Below are positions 27,023 to 34,884 of a stretch of 64,000 nt of DNA, piece after piece (the stretch's first letter is position 1; each line of letters begins with the position of its first letter). The notes under the pieces are model-generated. The model was not told the origin of the DNA. It was given only the letters and a program-made list of their open reading frames with translations, and did not search any database. The DNA comes from Fimbriimonas ginsengisoli Gsoil 348 (GTDB taxonomy: Bacteria > Armatimonadota > Fimbriimonadia > Fimbriimonadales > Fimbriimonadaceae). The translations under genes and the position numbers were made by a program. The stretch covers positions 4,154,001-4,218,000 of the forward strand of contig NZ_CP007139.1 in the NCBI RefSeq assembly GCF_000724625.1, written 5' to 3'.

Positions 27023-27286
27023 ATGCTGATTATGGTGATCGAAACTTTCAAGGCCGGGCTGAAGCCGGTCGGCGAACGGTTCGCGCGCAGCGGCCGGATG
27101 CTCCCAGACAATGTTTCTTATATCGCCAGTTGGATGGAGTCTTCGGGAGCCCGATGCTTTCAGATCATGGAAGCTCCCAACGTGAAGGCGTTGACTCCCT
27201 GGCTCGATTTTTGGGGCGACATCGTCGAGTTTGAAGTCGTGCCGGTTCAGACGTCGGCCGACTTCTGGGCGGCTCGAAAAGGGTAA
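27023..27286 (+). CDS. DUF3303-like small protein
   Basis: This is an 87-aa protein starting MLIMVIETFKAGLKPVGERFARSGRMLPDNVSY and ending near FWAARKG. The pattern MVIE-F--G---V--RF---GRMLP---Y--SW is that of DUF3303 proteins, small cytoplasmic ferredoxin-like-fold proteins of unknown role. It ends 31 nt before the esterase gene on the same strand and may be co-transcribed with it. Confidence 0.75.
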   Translation: MLIMVIETFKAGLKPVGERFARSGRMLPDNVSYIASWMESSGARCFQIMEAPNVKALTPWLDFWGDIVEFEVVPVQTSADFWAARKG

Positions 27287-27317
27287 CGTCCGCCCGGTTC
27301 CAACGTAAGATAGTTTC

Positions 27318-28250
27318 GTGCGTGGACGTCTCGGCTTAATTCTTCTGGCGGTTGCCTTATCCAGCTTCGGCTGTTCGCAAACCTCGCTCCCCAAATCGAC
27401 CGCGCTGCCGAGTAAAGCGCCGGGGAGGTACTCGGAAACATTGCCCTCCGATGGGGTGACCCGGCACTATATCCTTCGGGTCCCCCGAGCGTACGACGCC
27501 ACCCGGCGGCTTCCGCTCGTCGTGTTGCTTCACGGGTGGACCGGGTCCGCCCAGACCTTCGAGGCGTATAGCCGCATGGCCGAAAAGGGGGAAAAGGAAG
27601 GGTTCATTCTGGTAACACCCGACGGTTTGGGCCAGCCGCAGGGCTGGAACGTCGGCTTCCTCGATCTGAGCGGCAAGCATGCCGACGACGTGGGATTCGT
27701 CGGACACGTGATCGACCAAGTCGAGACCGAAGTCGGAGTCGATCCGGACCGCGTCTACGTCGCCGGATTCTCGAACGGAGCAATGCTGGCGCATCTGGCC
27801 GGCGCGCGCCTTTCCGATCGAATCGCGGCGATAGGCGCCGTTGCCGGCACGGTGGGTCTGCCGAACGCCGACGGCCAGAAGGCAATTCCAGCGCCGGCAT
27901 CTCCGGTTTCGGCGATGTTGATCCACGGCAAGAAGGATTCGATGGTCGCTTACGACAAGAGCGCTTCCGCCCTTCTCGCTGGTATCGGCGCGGAAGAGTC
28001 GGCTCAATGGTGGGCCGGTCAAGACGGCTGCGCCAAAACTCCGTGCCAGACGATGTCGGCCAACGGAAACGTCGCCACGGAGACTTTTTCCGGTGGCCGC
28101 CTAGGCGCGGAAGTCATTCTCGTCTCCATCGCCAACGGAGTCCACGCCTGGCCCGGCGGCCTCACGCGCCCCGGCCACGAGTCCACACCCGACGTTGACG
28201 CCGCCGATCTTCTTTGGCAGTTCTTTAAGAGCCATCCGAAGAGGAGGTAA
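27318..28250 (+). CDS. Lipoprotein esterase of the PHB depolymerase/LpqC type
   Basis: The 310-aa product starts (GTG) with a lipoprotein signal whose lipobox is LSSFGC, so it is probably anchored in the outer or cytoplasmic membrane. The alpha/beta hydrolase core has the oxyanion strand VVLLHGWTGS, the nucleophile elbow VAGFSNGAML (Ser near residue 153), the acid in LIHGKKDSMV and the His in NGVHAWPG. Cys pairs in WWAGQDGCAKTPCQ are common in this family. Relatives include feruloyl esterases and PHB depolymerases; the substrate is not fixed here. Confidence 0.88.
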   Translation: MRGRLGLILLAVALSSFGCSQTSLPKSTALPSKAPGRYSETLPSDGVTRHYILRVPRAYDATRRLPLVVLLHGWTGSAQTFEAYSRMAEKGEKEGFILVTPDGLGQPQGWNVGFLDLSGKHADDVGFVGHVIDQVETEVGVDPDRVYVAGFSNGAMLAHLAGARLSDRIAAIGAVAGTVGLPNADGQKAIPAPASPVSAMLIHGKKDSMVAYDKSASALLAGIGAEESAQWWAGQDGCAKTPCQTMSANGNVATETFSGGRLGAEVILVSIANGVHAWPGGLTRPGHESTPDVDAADLLWQFFKSHPKRR

Positions 28251-28253
28251 ATG

Positions 28254-28336
28254 GGCGTTTGGCGCTAAGGCATTGGGCGGTGTTAAGGTGGCGCTTTACC
28301 ATCCGCCTAGCGCCCAATGCCCCAGCGCCAAACGCC
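28254..28336. repeat. Period-7 array with inverted arm between the esterase and helicase genes
   Basis: Left units GGCGTTT-GGCGCTA-AGGCATT-GGGCGGT (28254-28281) and right units CCGCCTA-GCGCCCA-ATGCCCC-AGCGCCA-AACGCC (28303-28336) are complementary. The structure starts 4 nt after the esterase stop. Confidence 0.85.
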
Positions 28337-28362
28337 TTATCTTAATTTGGCGTCATAATAAA

Positions 28363-28387
28363 AAGCCCTGCGCATTATCGCAGGCTT
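28363..28387. promoter_or_regulatory. Hairpin directly before the helicase start codon
   Basis: AAGCC-C-TGCG (28363-28372) pairs with CGCA-GGCTT (28379-28387) around the loop CATTAT, ending 4 nt before the ATG of the DEAD-box gene. No Shine-Dalgarno sequence remains between hairpin and ATG. On the minus strand the same hairpin is followed by TTTTATTAT and would look like an intrinsic terminator. It could shape helicase translation or stop antisense transcription. Confidence 0.5.
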
Positions 28388-28391
28388 ACTA

Positions 28392-29624
28392 ATGACCGCC
28401 AAGACAACCGAATCCACAACTTCCTTTGCAGACCTGGGCCTTTCCGCCCGCACTCTAACTGCCGTCACCCGCGAAGGATTCACTCAACCGACCCCCATTC
28501 AGCAAGCAGCCATCCCCGCCGGACTTTCCGGCCGAGATGTCATCGGCATCGCTCAGACCGGCACGGGTAAGACCCTTGCCTTCGGTCTTCCGATGCTGGA
28601 GCGTGTGCTGAACGACGGCGTGGGTCTCGTTCTCGCGCCGACGCGCGAGTTAGCACTGCAAATTGAAGAGACGCTCCGACGCGTCGGCTCTAGCTTTGGC
28701 ATCCGCACTGCCGTGCTGATCGGCGGCGCCCCTATGGGCCGCCAGATCTCCCTGCTTCGTAGCCGCCCGCACGTGATCATTGCCACGCCGGGCCGCCTTC
28801 TGGATCACTTGACTCAGAACACCATCCGGCTCGACCAAGTGTCGGTCGCCGTATTGGACGAAGCGGATCGGATGCTCGATATGGGATTCCTCCCCGCGAT
28901 CCGCAAGATTCTTCTTCGGGTTCCGGCGAAGCGCCAGACGATGCTGTTCTCGGCGACGATGCCGCCCGAGATCGCGAAGCTCGCCAACGAGTTTCAACAG
29001 AATGCGATTCGAGTGGAGGTCGCCCCCGCGGGTACCACCGCGGAACTCGTCGATCAAGAGCTGCACCTTGTTCCGCAGATCGACAAGCTGAGTTTCCTTG
29101 AGAAGCTGCTCGGAGATAACTCCGGCACGATCCTCGTCTTCGCTCGAACCCGACACGGCGCCAAGAAGGTTGCCAAACAGGTTCGGCTCATGGGGCACTC
29201 CGCCGCGGAGCTTCACTCCGACCGGACTCTGGCCCAGCGAAAGGCGGCTCTCGAGGGGTTCAAACACGGGACCTATCGAGTGCTCGTGGCGACGGACATC
29301 GCTGCCCGAGGCATCGATGTCAAGCAGATCTCGGTGGTCGTAAACTTCGACCTTCCGGACCAGCCGGAGGATTACATCCACCGTATCGGCCGAACGGGTC
29401 GAGCCGGTGAGACTGGGCGAGCGATTACGATCGCGACTCCGGAGCAGGTCGGAGAGGTTCGGCGCATCGAGCGCCTGATCGGCCGGCATCTCCTCCCCTC
29501 CTCGGTCCGCCCGGCCGAATCGGCCCATGGCCACTTCGGCGCCAACCGCGGCCCGTCCAACCGCTTCCCGCGCCCGCGCGCGCCTCAGGCGCAGCGCCGC
29601 ACGCCGCAAACTGCCAGGCGATAA
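28392..29624 (+). CDS. DEAD-box RNA helicase (RhlE-like)
   Basis: The 410-aa product has all DEAD-box motifs in order: Q motif (GFTQPTPIQQAAIP), AQTGTGKT, PTRELALQ, TPGRLLDHL, VLDEADRMLDMGF, FSATMP, VFARTRHGAKKVA, TDIAARGIDV and HRIGRTGRAGETG. The C-terminal about 40 residues are basic and Arg/Pro-rich, as in RhlE-type helicases that act on ribosomal precursor RNA or in cold stress. It is ATP-dependent and cytoplasmic. The leader contains a period-7 array and a hairpin that reaches to the ATG. Confidence 0.95.
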   Translation: MTAKTTESTTSFADLGLSARTLTAVTREGFTQPTPIQQAAIPAGLSGRDVIGIAQTGTGKTLAFGLPMLERVLNDGVGLVLAPTRELALQIEETLRRVGSSFGIRTAVLIGGAPMGRQISLLRSRPHVIIATPGRLLDHLTQNTIRLDQVSVAVLDEADRMLDMGFLPAIRKILLRVPAKRQTMLFSATMPPEIAKLANEFQQNAIRVEVAPAGTTAELVDQELHLVPQIDKLSFLEKLLGDNSGTILVFARTRHGAKKVAKQVRLMGHSAAELHSDRTLAQRKAALEGFKHGTYRVLVATDIAARGIDVKQISVVVNFDLPDQPEDYIHRIGRTGRAGETGRAITIATPEQVGEVRRIERLIGRHLLPSSVRPAESAHGHFGANRGPSNRFPRPRAPQAQRRTPQTARR

Positions 29625-29626
29625 GT

Positions 29627-29740
29627 AGTGTCGGCATCCCTGCCGGCATCTTCTCCCGTGTCCCCCCGGCATCCTGCCGGGCTGGGCTATCGCTTGGAAG
29701 CCGGTGCCACGAAAGAAGATGCCGCCACTACGGGGGTAAA
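29627..29740. repeat. Intergenic palindromic repeats
   Basis: The gap between the helicase and SDR genes is filled by short GC palindromes (CCGGCATCCTGCCGG, GCTTGGAAGCCGGTGCCAC) of the family also seen at 2155, 45595 and 54808. I see no gene in it. Confidence 0.55.
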
Positions 29741-29748
29741 ACGTTCGC

Positions 29749-30729
29749 ATGCGCGTTCTCTTCATCGGCGGCACGGGGATCATCTCCTCGGCCTGCTCTC
29801 CGCTTGCGATTGAATCGGGGATCGACCTCTATCTTTTGAATCGAGGCCAATCGCACCGCGGAGTGCCGGTGGGGGCGAAGGTACTGCATGGAGACATTCG
29901 CGACCGCGCCTCCGTGGAAAGCGCCATCGGCGACATGAAGTTCGACGCCGTGGTGAACTGGATCGCCTTCACGACCGATCACATCCAGCAAGACCTCGAC
30001 GTGTTTCGCGGGCGCACCGGCCAGTACGTCTTTATCTCCTCCGCCAGCGCCTACCAGACCCCGCCTTCGAGTCTCCCGGTCACCGAATCGACGGTGCTCG
30101 ACAACCCCTACTGGCAGTACTCCCGAAACAAGATCGCCTGCGAAGAGATGCTGGTGCGAGCTTATCGGGACGAGAAGTTTCCCACCACTATCGTCCGTCC
30201 ATCCCACACGTACGACCGGACCCTCCTGCCGTTCGATCATGGTTGGACGGTCGTCGACCGGATGAGACGCGGCAAGCCGGTTGTAGTTCATGGCGACGGT
30301 ACGTCGCTCTGGGTCCTTACTCACCACCGAGATTTCGCCGCCGCTTTCGTGCCTATGCTTGGGAATCCGCATACGATCGGCGACGCATTCCACATCACAA
30401 GCGACGAGTGGCTGAGCTGGAACCAGATCTACGACCAGGTCGCCGAAGCGGCCGGTACGAAGGCCGAGATGGTCCATATCTCGTCCGACACGATCAACGC
30501 CGTCGATCCCGGCTGGGGCGCCGGTCTGCTGGGCGACAAAGCGAACAGCATGGTCTTCGATAACACGAAGATCAAGCGTATCGCCCCAAACTGGTCGGCG
30601 AATATCCCGTTCCGCCGAGGCGCGGAGGAGATTCTTGCCTGGTTCGAAGAAGACCCCTCCCGGCAGAAGGTGAATGCCCAGCAGGACGCCCTCGAAGACC
30701 AACTGATCGAGTGGGCACAGAGGCAATAG
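29749..30729 (+). CDS. NAD-dependent epimerase/dehydratase-like protein (extended/atypical SDR)
   Basis: The 326-aa product opens with a Rossmann strand and dinucleotide loop, MRVLFIGGTGIISSACSPLA. VLHGDIRD, FISSASAYQ and an active-site-like YWQYSRNKIACEE (Tyr-x3-Lys variant Y-S-R-N-K) follow. The C-terminal part binds substrate. It resembles sugar-nucleotide epimerase/reductase-type SDRs. The substrate is unknown and there are no pathway genes next to it. The start at ATG 29749 gives the complete first beta strand. Confidence 0.82.
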   Translation: MRVLFIGGTGIISSACSPLAIESGIDLYLLNRGQSHRGVPVGAKVLHGDIRDRASVESAIGDMKFDAVVNWIAFTTDHIQQDLDVFRGRTGQYVFISSASAYQTPPSSLPVTESTVLDNPYWQYSRNKIACEEMLVRAYRDEKFPTTIVRPSHTYDRTLLPFDHGWTVVDRMRRGKPVVVHGDGTSLWVLTHHRDFAAAFVPMLGNPHTIGDAFHITSDEWLSWNQIYDQVAEAAGTKAEMVHISSDTINAVDPGWGAGLLGDKANSMVFDNTKIKRIAPNWSANIPFRRGAEEILAWFEEDPSRQKVNAQQDALEDQLIEWAQRQ

Positions 30730-31225
30730 TCCGTCCTAAGTAGAGCGGCACGGGCTCATTTCCGGGATTCCTGCCTGCGGAACAGGGGCCCGTCCGTTGC
30801 GAACTCCGAGGCGGTCCTCCTTGCGCATATCTTCTTGCCTCGCCAGCTTACGGCAGGTGGTCGCAGAACCTACCGCCTGCCCAGAAGTGAACGGCGTCAG
30901 ATCAATCTCTCCCAATATTGGTGGCGAGGGCCGGCCTGATGGTCATTGACAAATCAGGTTTACATTTCCCTTGTCTGATTTCACTCGTAGCCCGTGCTTT
31001 AGCCGCGGTTCAAGGTCTCTCTGGGGATAAATCTCCGGGCTACGGGTGAACCTTTATTGTCAATCTATTTTGTGAATGACCATGAGAGCGGCGGTCCGTT
31101 GAGCCCGGACCGTCACATATCAATAATCAATCATCACTTTCCGGACCGGACTCCCTCACCCCCAACCCCCTCTCCCTCGTTCGGCACATACATCCGAAGG
31201 AGGGAGAGGGGGCTCCGGAGGACGC
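30730..31225. repeat. Repeat-filled 496-nt gap: MITE-like copy 1 and a GAGGGAG hairpin
   Basis: No credible gene is present. From 30976 to 31083 lies a MITE-like element that is the reverse complement of the copy at 63618-63724. At 31113-31135 there is a short period-7 stretch (ATCAATA-ATCAATC-ATCA). At 31146-31216 there is a hairpin with CCCTCTCCCTC and GAGGGAGAGGG arms, nearly identical to 34788-34859. The part from 30730 to 30970 shows nothing I can name. Confidence 0.75.
30976..31083 (-). mobile_element. MITE-like element, copy 1
   Basis: Read on the minus strand it begins ATGGTCATTCACAAAATAG and matches the copy at 63618-63724 end to end with scattered mismatches. Inside are near-perfect terminal inverted repeats beginning TTCACCCGTAGCCCGG and ending CCGGGCTACGGGTGAA-like. 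There is no coding capacity, so mobilisation would need a transposase in trans. Confidence 0.75.
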
Positions 31226-32509
31226 CTAGGGGTCGATCGTTACGAGCTTGGCGGGGCCGCGGTAGGCCTTGCGGCCGTTCCACGTTACGGTAACTTCGCC
31301 GGTCAACCCCATCGCGAGGAGGTCGACGGTTAGTTTGGGAGTGCCTTGGCTGTCGATTTTCACCGACGATCCGTCGACGGTGCATTCGAAGCTTGGCGAT
31401 CCGCTGACGGCGAGGTCGCGAACCATTGTCACGCCCCAAACTCCGTTGTGCTCCGCGGTATCGGCGACGAACGCGAAATGTGACGGGCGTTTTCTCACCT
31501 TGCCGTCGAAGAAACGCATCGCCGCCCGTTGAGCCTCTTGAAGATAGTTATGCCCCGTCGCCGGCTCCTCGCGGTAGGGCGGCATCGGCCCGTACTTGGC
31601 GATCTCGTCGCGGAGGAGGCGGGCGGTGGGGGCGAGGCCATCATCCGCGCCTACCCAGATCCACAGGGGAAGGTTCGCCACGTTTCTACCGAGGCCGACG
31701 GCGGCGTCTTGTTTCATCGAGCGCGCCGCGGGCGCTAGCATCGCGGCGGCCGCCCATTTGTCCGGAGTTCGAGTCGCGATCCTCCACGTCCCGCCGCCGC
31801 CCATGCTGAACCCGTAGAGATAGTACCGGGCCGGGTCCAGCTTTACGGTAGCTTCGGCGTCCGCCAATGCCTCCCAAACATCGGTTTCTCCGATGTCGGT
31901 GTATCCGGAGTTGCCGCGGCCGAATGGATAGACGTGAAATCCGAGGCGTTCCACCATCGGCACCATCGTCGGTCGCTTATATTCCTCCGCCTTGACGCCC
32001 TCCGGCAACCCAAGCTGGCCTTGCGCCCACCCAAGCGGGTGAGGGTCGCCGGCCCCGTGTAGTTCGAAATAGAGAGGATATGCCTGTTCCGGCTGCCAGC
32101 TCTTGGGGAGCGTCAGCCAATAATGGGCTACCGTGTTATCTCGTTTCGAGACGTACGCCATCAGCAGGGATCGGCGACCCTCGAGGTAGCTATTCCAGTC
32201 GCCGGCATCCGCGTCGAACCCTCGCTGTAACTGGCTCACAATCTCCGTGGTTTGGGCGCTGACGTCGTTGGCGCCGCCACAGTAGATTGCCGCTCGACCT
32301 TCTTCGGTGAGCAGAAGTGCCCGCACGGAGCGGAGATGCCGACGGAAAAGGTTAGGCTGGGCCGTCGGTTCGATCGCATCGATGCGGGCTACTAGGCGAT
32401 CGATCGCCGTGGTCAATTCTCGCAATGGAACTCCTTTGGGCTTGGTTGTCCCCTGCCCGATCCCGGTGGCGATCACCACCATCAACAACACCGACGTAAA
32501 GGCACTCAT
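31226..32509 (-). CDS. Secreted alpha/beta hydrolase
   Basis: The 427-aa product has a signal peptide (MSAFTSVLLMVVIATGIGQG), a helical N-terminal region, and a hydrolase core with YPLYFELHGAGDPH (oxyanion), YYLYGFSMGGGGTW (Ser elbow GFSMG), WIWVGADDGLAP (acid) and ATGHNYLQEA (His). A beta domain of about 90 residues follows. It is probably a secreted esterase or peptidase. Start ATG 32509 is preceded by GAGGAG and lies 10 nt after the deacetylase stop, so it is the last gene of the sugar operon that begins with lacI at 39509. Confidence 0.82.
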   Translation of the reverse strand: MSAFTSVLLMVVIATGIGQGTTKPKGVPLRELTTAIDRLVARIDAIEPTAQPNLFRRHLRSVRALLLTEEGRAAIYCGGANDVSAQTTEIVSQLQRGFDADAGDWNSYLEGRRSLLMAYVSKRDNTVAHYWLTLPKSWQPEQAYPLYFELHGAGDPHPLGWAQGQLGLPEGVKAEEYKRPTMVPMVERLGFHVYPFGRGNSGYTDIGETDVWEALADAEATVKLDPARYYLYGFSMGGGGTWRIATRTPDKWAAAAMLAPAARSMKQDAAVGLGRNVANLPLWIWVGADDGLAPTARLLRDEIAKYGPMPPYREEPATGHNYLQEAQRAAMRFFDGKVRKRPSHFAFVADTAEHNGVWGVTMVRDLAVSGSPSFECTVDGSSVKIDSQGTPKLTVDLLAMGLTGEVTVTWNGRKAYRGPAKLVTIDP

Positions 32510-32519
32510 GTACTCCTCC

Positions 32520-33263
32520 TCATTGCGCCGCCTCGCGATAGGTCATGGAGAGAATCCGCCCTTGGCGAACGGCATCCACTAGGCGCGGATCGGTCAAGAC
32601 CCGGCGATCCTGAGCTCGTTCCCTCAGCACCTCGCCCGGCTGCATTCCGCCAAGGGTGAATTGCCTCATCGTCGGATCCACGTCGGAACCGGGGTGGGCC
32701 ACTACCACGTGGGGCGCATCCGAAGCCGCGGAAATCGTTTCCAGCAGGGCCGAAACGTCCTGCGTTTGGCTCCCTTCGAGGAAAGGAACCCGCCGCGCAA
32801 AAACCAGACCCTTTTTACTGCAGAACTCCTCGAGTCGATCAACCAGCCCGATCCAGCCAACCCCCATATGCTCGTCGAGGTAGTCGATTCGCAAACCCGA
32901 CTCCCTCAGCTTCGCGAGCTGCGCGGCCACCTCGGCCATTGCTTCGTCCACTGAGAAGCCCCGTTCCTTCAGAGTCGCCGGCTCGGAAGTGAAAGAGCCG
33001 TCGACCTCGACAAGCGAGGGAACCTCCGCTGCCGGCAATACCGGCCCCCATTTCACGCGATCCCACTCGGCGTTGAGAGTGACGTGGAGTCCGAGATTTA
33101 CGCCTTCCAGGTCCCGAAGGAGCTCCGCCGCGCTCGAAAGGGCCGGACCAGGGGCCATCACTCCCACGTTCCTCACCACTCCCTCCCGGACGGTTCGGAG
33201 AATGGCGATATTTGCGCCTTCGCTGGAACCCGCGTCGTCGGCTCGAAATACGATCTTCTTCAC
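32520..33263 (-). CDS. ChbG/HpnK (YdjC-like) carbohydrate deacetylase
   Basis: The 247-aa product starts VKKIVFRADDAGSSEGANIAI (GTG 33263, overlapping the GNAT stop as GTGA). The RADDAG Asp pair, LGLHVTLNAEW and DYLDEHMG are the metal-binding and catalytic motifs of the YdjC/ChbG family, which remove an N- or O-acetyl group from chitooligosaccharides or hopanoid glucosamine. The sugar ABC genes just upstream suggest that the imported sugar is N-acetylated. The longer frame beginning at 33332 runs into the GNAT gene and is rejected. Confidence 0.88.
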   Translation of the reverse strand: MKKIVFRADDAGSSEGANIAILRTVREGVVRNVGVMAPGPALSSAAELLRDLEGVNLGLHVTLNAEWDRVKWGPVLPAAEVPSLVEVDGSFTSEPATLKERGFSVDEAMAEVAAQLAKLRESGLRIDYLDEHMGVGWIGLVDRLEEFCSKKGLVFARRVPFLEGSQTQDVSALLETISAASDAPHVVVAHPGSDVDPTMRQFTLGGMQPGEVLRERAQDRRVLTDPRLVDAVRQGRILSMTYREAAQ

Positions 33264-33790
33264 TTTGCCGTCTCCGTCTGAGCGAGCTTCCCGAATACCG
33301 CCGCCCACCGGGCTCCGTGGTCTGAATCGCACTCCAAGGGTCGGAAGCCGAGCTTTAGGTAGGTTCGGATTGCGGCCAACCGTTCATCGTCCGTGGTAAG
33401 GACTGCGCTTGTCAGCCCGGCGTCGCGGTGGTCGCGAAGCACGGCGAGGCACACCGCGTAACCAAGCCCGCGTCCCGCGTGCGCGGGCTCGGCGCCCACC
33501 CAGTGGACCACTCCCGAATCGGGCCACCGGTCGGGGATGGTTTGCGAGGATGCGGTCGCCACGACCCCCTGATCGGAAACGATAACGAACGTCCGGCGAA
33601 CATCCGGGGCTCGAAGCAGCCGCTCGAAAACATCTGCTTCGGTCCACTCGTCACCGAACGCCGCCGTCAATACGGATGCCAATCCAGAAGCATCGGCCTC
33701 GACCGCTTCGCGAAGCAGGTAATTGCCGGCCAGCGGTGGCTCTCCCGGCAAGACGTCCAGCCGGTCGCGTCTCATCACGAGTTGGCTCAT
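33260..33790 (-). CDS. GNAT-family N-acetyltransferase
   Basis: The 176-aa product has the GNAT fold: LREAVEADASGLASVLTAAF at the start, VVHWVGAEPAHAGRGLGYAVCLAVL (acetyl-CoA binding loop, motif A R-G-L-G-Y) and AIRTYLKLGFRPL at the end. It acetylates an amine with acetyl-CoA; the substrate is unknown. The ATG overlaps the permease stop as ATGA and its stop overlaps the deacetylase start as GTGA, so the three genes are translationally coupled. An acetyltransferase and a deacetylase made together point to amino-sugar handling. Confidence 0.87.
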   Translation of the reverse strand: MSQLVMRRDRLDVLPGEPPLAGNYLLREAVEADASGLASVLTAAFGDEWTEADVFERLLRAPDVRRTFVIVSDQGVVATASSQTIPDRWPDSGVVHWVGAEPAHAGRGLGYAVCLAVLRDHRDAGLTSAVLTTDDERLAAIRTYLKLGFRPLECDSDHGARWAAVFGKLAQTETAK

Positions 33791-34620
33791 TTGCCTCCCG
33801 ACAGCGTGATCCCGCGTGCGAAGTAGCGTTGGCCGAATAGGAAGATTAGGAAGATGGGCAGCAGGACGATCATCGATCCCGCCATCAGTAAGTGAAATTC
33901 GGTCTTGTGAGAGCTCTGAAGGGAACGAAGCGCGACCTCCAAATTCATCAGGTCGGGATCGCTGAGATAGAGGAGGGGCCCGAGGAAATCCTTGAATCCA
34001 CCGACAAAGCCGAGCACCCCGAGGGTCGCCAATACGGGCGCGCAGTTTGGAAGCAGAATCCTCCAGAAGATGGTCGCATGGCTCGCTCCGTCGATCTTGG
34101 CCGCTTCGTCGAGCTCGCGGGGGATCGCCATCATGAACTGCCGGATCAAGAAGATTCCGAACGCGCCCCCGCCGAAGAAGGCTGGGATGATAAAAGGCTT
34201 ATAAGTGTTGATCCATCCAAGGTTGGCCATCAGCACGTAGCCGGGAATCATCGTCACTACGCCCGGAAGCATCATCGTGCTTAACAGGATAAGGAAAAGC
34301 CGGTCGCGTCCGGGAAATCGTAATCTCGCGAACGGGTAGGCGACCATGGCTCCGGTCAGCACAGATGCGATCGTCGGCGCCGCCGCTAGGAAAAGCGTGT
34401 TGACGAACTTCCGGAAGAAATTTAGCTCTGGATCGGTGAGCACTTTCGCGTAGTTCGCAAGGGTCGCGTGGGCGGGCCAAGACCACATGGAACTGTTCGA
34501 GATCTCATCCGGCGTCTTCAGCGACAGCGAGACCATGATGTAGAGCGGCGCCATGAACATGACCGCTCCGGTTAGCAGTACCGCGTACAGAATCGCCCGA
34601 TTCAGGCGAAGCTGAGTCAC
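33787..34620 (-). CDS. Sugar ABC transporter permease (MalG/UgpE type)
   Basis: This is a permease of about 277 aa with six membrane helices. The EAA loop is ELDEAAKIDGASHATIFWRILLPNCAP, and the N-terminus AILYAVLLTGAVMFMAPLYIMVSLSLKTPDEI is typical of carbohydrate uptake permease 2. I place the start at GTG 34620 (VTQLRLNRAIL). Upstream frame extension to 34785 only translates palindromic repeats (GGPPMRNTGEPPVP). It pairs with the permease half of the fused protein at 34885. No ATPase gene is in the cluster, so a shared MsmK-like ATPase elsewhere is likely. Confidence 0.92.
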   Translation of the reverse strand: MTQLRLNRAILYAVLLTGAVMFMAPLYIMVSLSLKTPDEISNSSMWSWPAHATLANYAKVLTDPELNFFRKFVNTLFLAAAPTIASVLTGAMVAYPFARLRFPGRDRLFLILLSTMMLPGVVTMIPGYVLMANLGWINTYKPFIIPAFFGGGAFGIFLIRQFMMAIPRELDEAAKIDGASHATIFWRILLPNCAPVLATLGVLGFVGGFKDFLGPLLYLSDPDLMNLEVALRSLQSSHKTEFHLLMAGSMIVLLPIFLIFLFGQRYFARGITLSGGK

Positions 34621-34633
34621 CCCCCGCCGTGGC

Positions 34634-34859
34634 ACGGGCGGCTCGCCCGTGTTTCTCATGGGCGGCCCGCCCATGTTCCGTCGCACGTTGCCTGCAAAGG
34701 CGGTCGCCCTGGATTTGGGCCTACGGCGACAGTCTTTACAGGGGCGAGCCGCCCCTGGGATCCACGGGCGGGCTGCCCGTGCCACTTCCGGACTCCCTCA
34801 CCCCCAACCCCCCTCTCCCTCGTCGGGCACATGCATCCCGAGGAGGGAGAGGGGGGCTC
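34634..34859. repeat. Cluster of four GC palindromes plus a GAGGGAG hairpin
   Basis: Four 17-nt palindromes occur: ACGGGCGGCTCGCCCGT (34634-34650), ATGGGCGGCCCGCCCAT (34658-34674), AGGGGCGAGCCGCCCCT (34740-34756) and ACGGGCGGGCTGCCCGT (34764-34780). The hairpin at 34788-34859 matches 31146-31216. They separate the two permease genes within one operon. The same palindrome type lies inside dnaE at 42216-42236. Confidence 0.85.
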
Positions 34860-34884
34860 TCGATAGCGCTCCGGATGGGGGCGA

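Noticed and set aside
29728-30726. 332-codon minus-strand frame
   Set aside because: It is antisense to the SDR gene, whose Rossmann motif and Tyr/Lys region are clear on the + strand.
34621-34785. N-terminal extension of the MalG-type permease
   Set aside because: The extension is a translation of GC palindromes; GTG 34620 gives a normal permease start.
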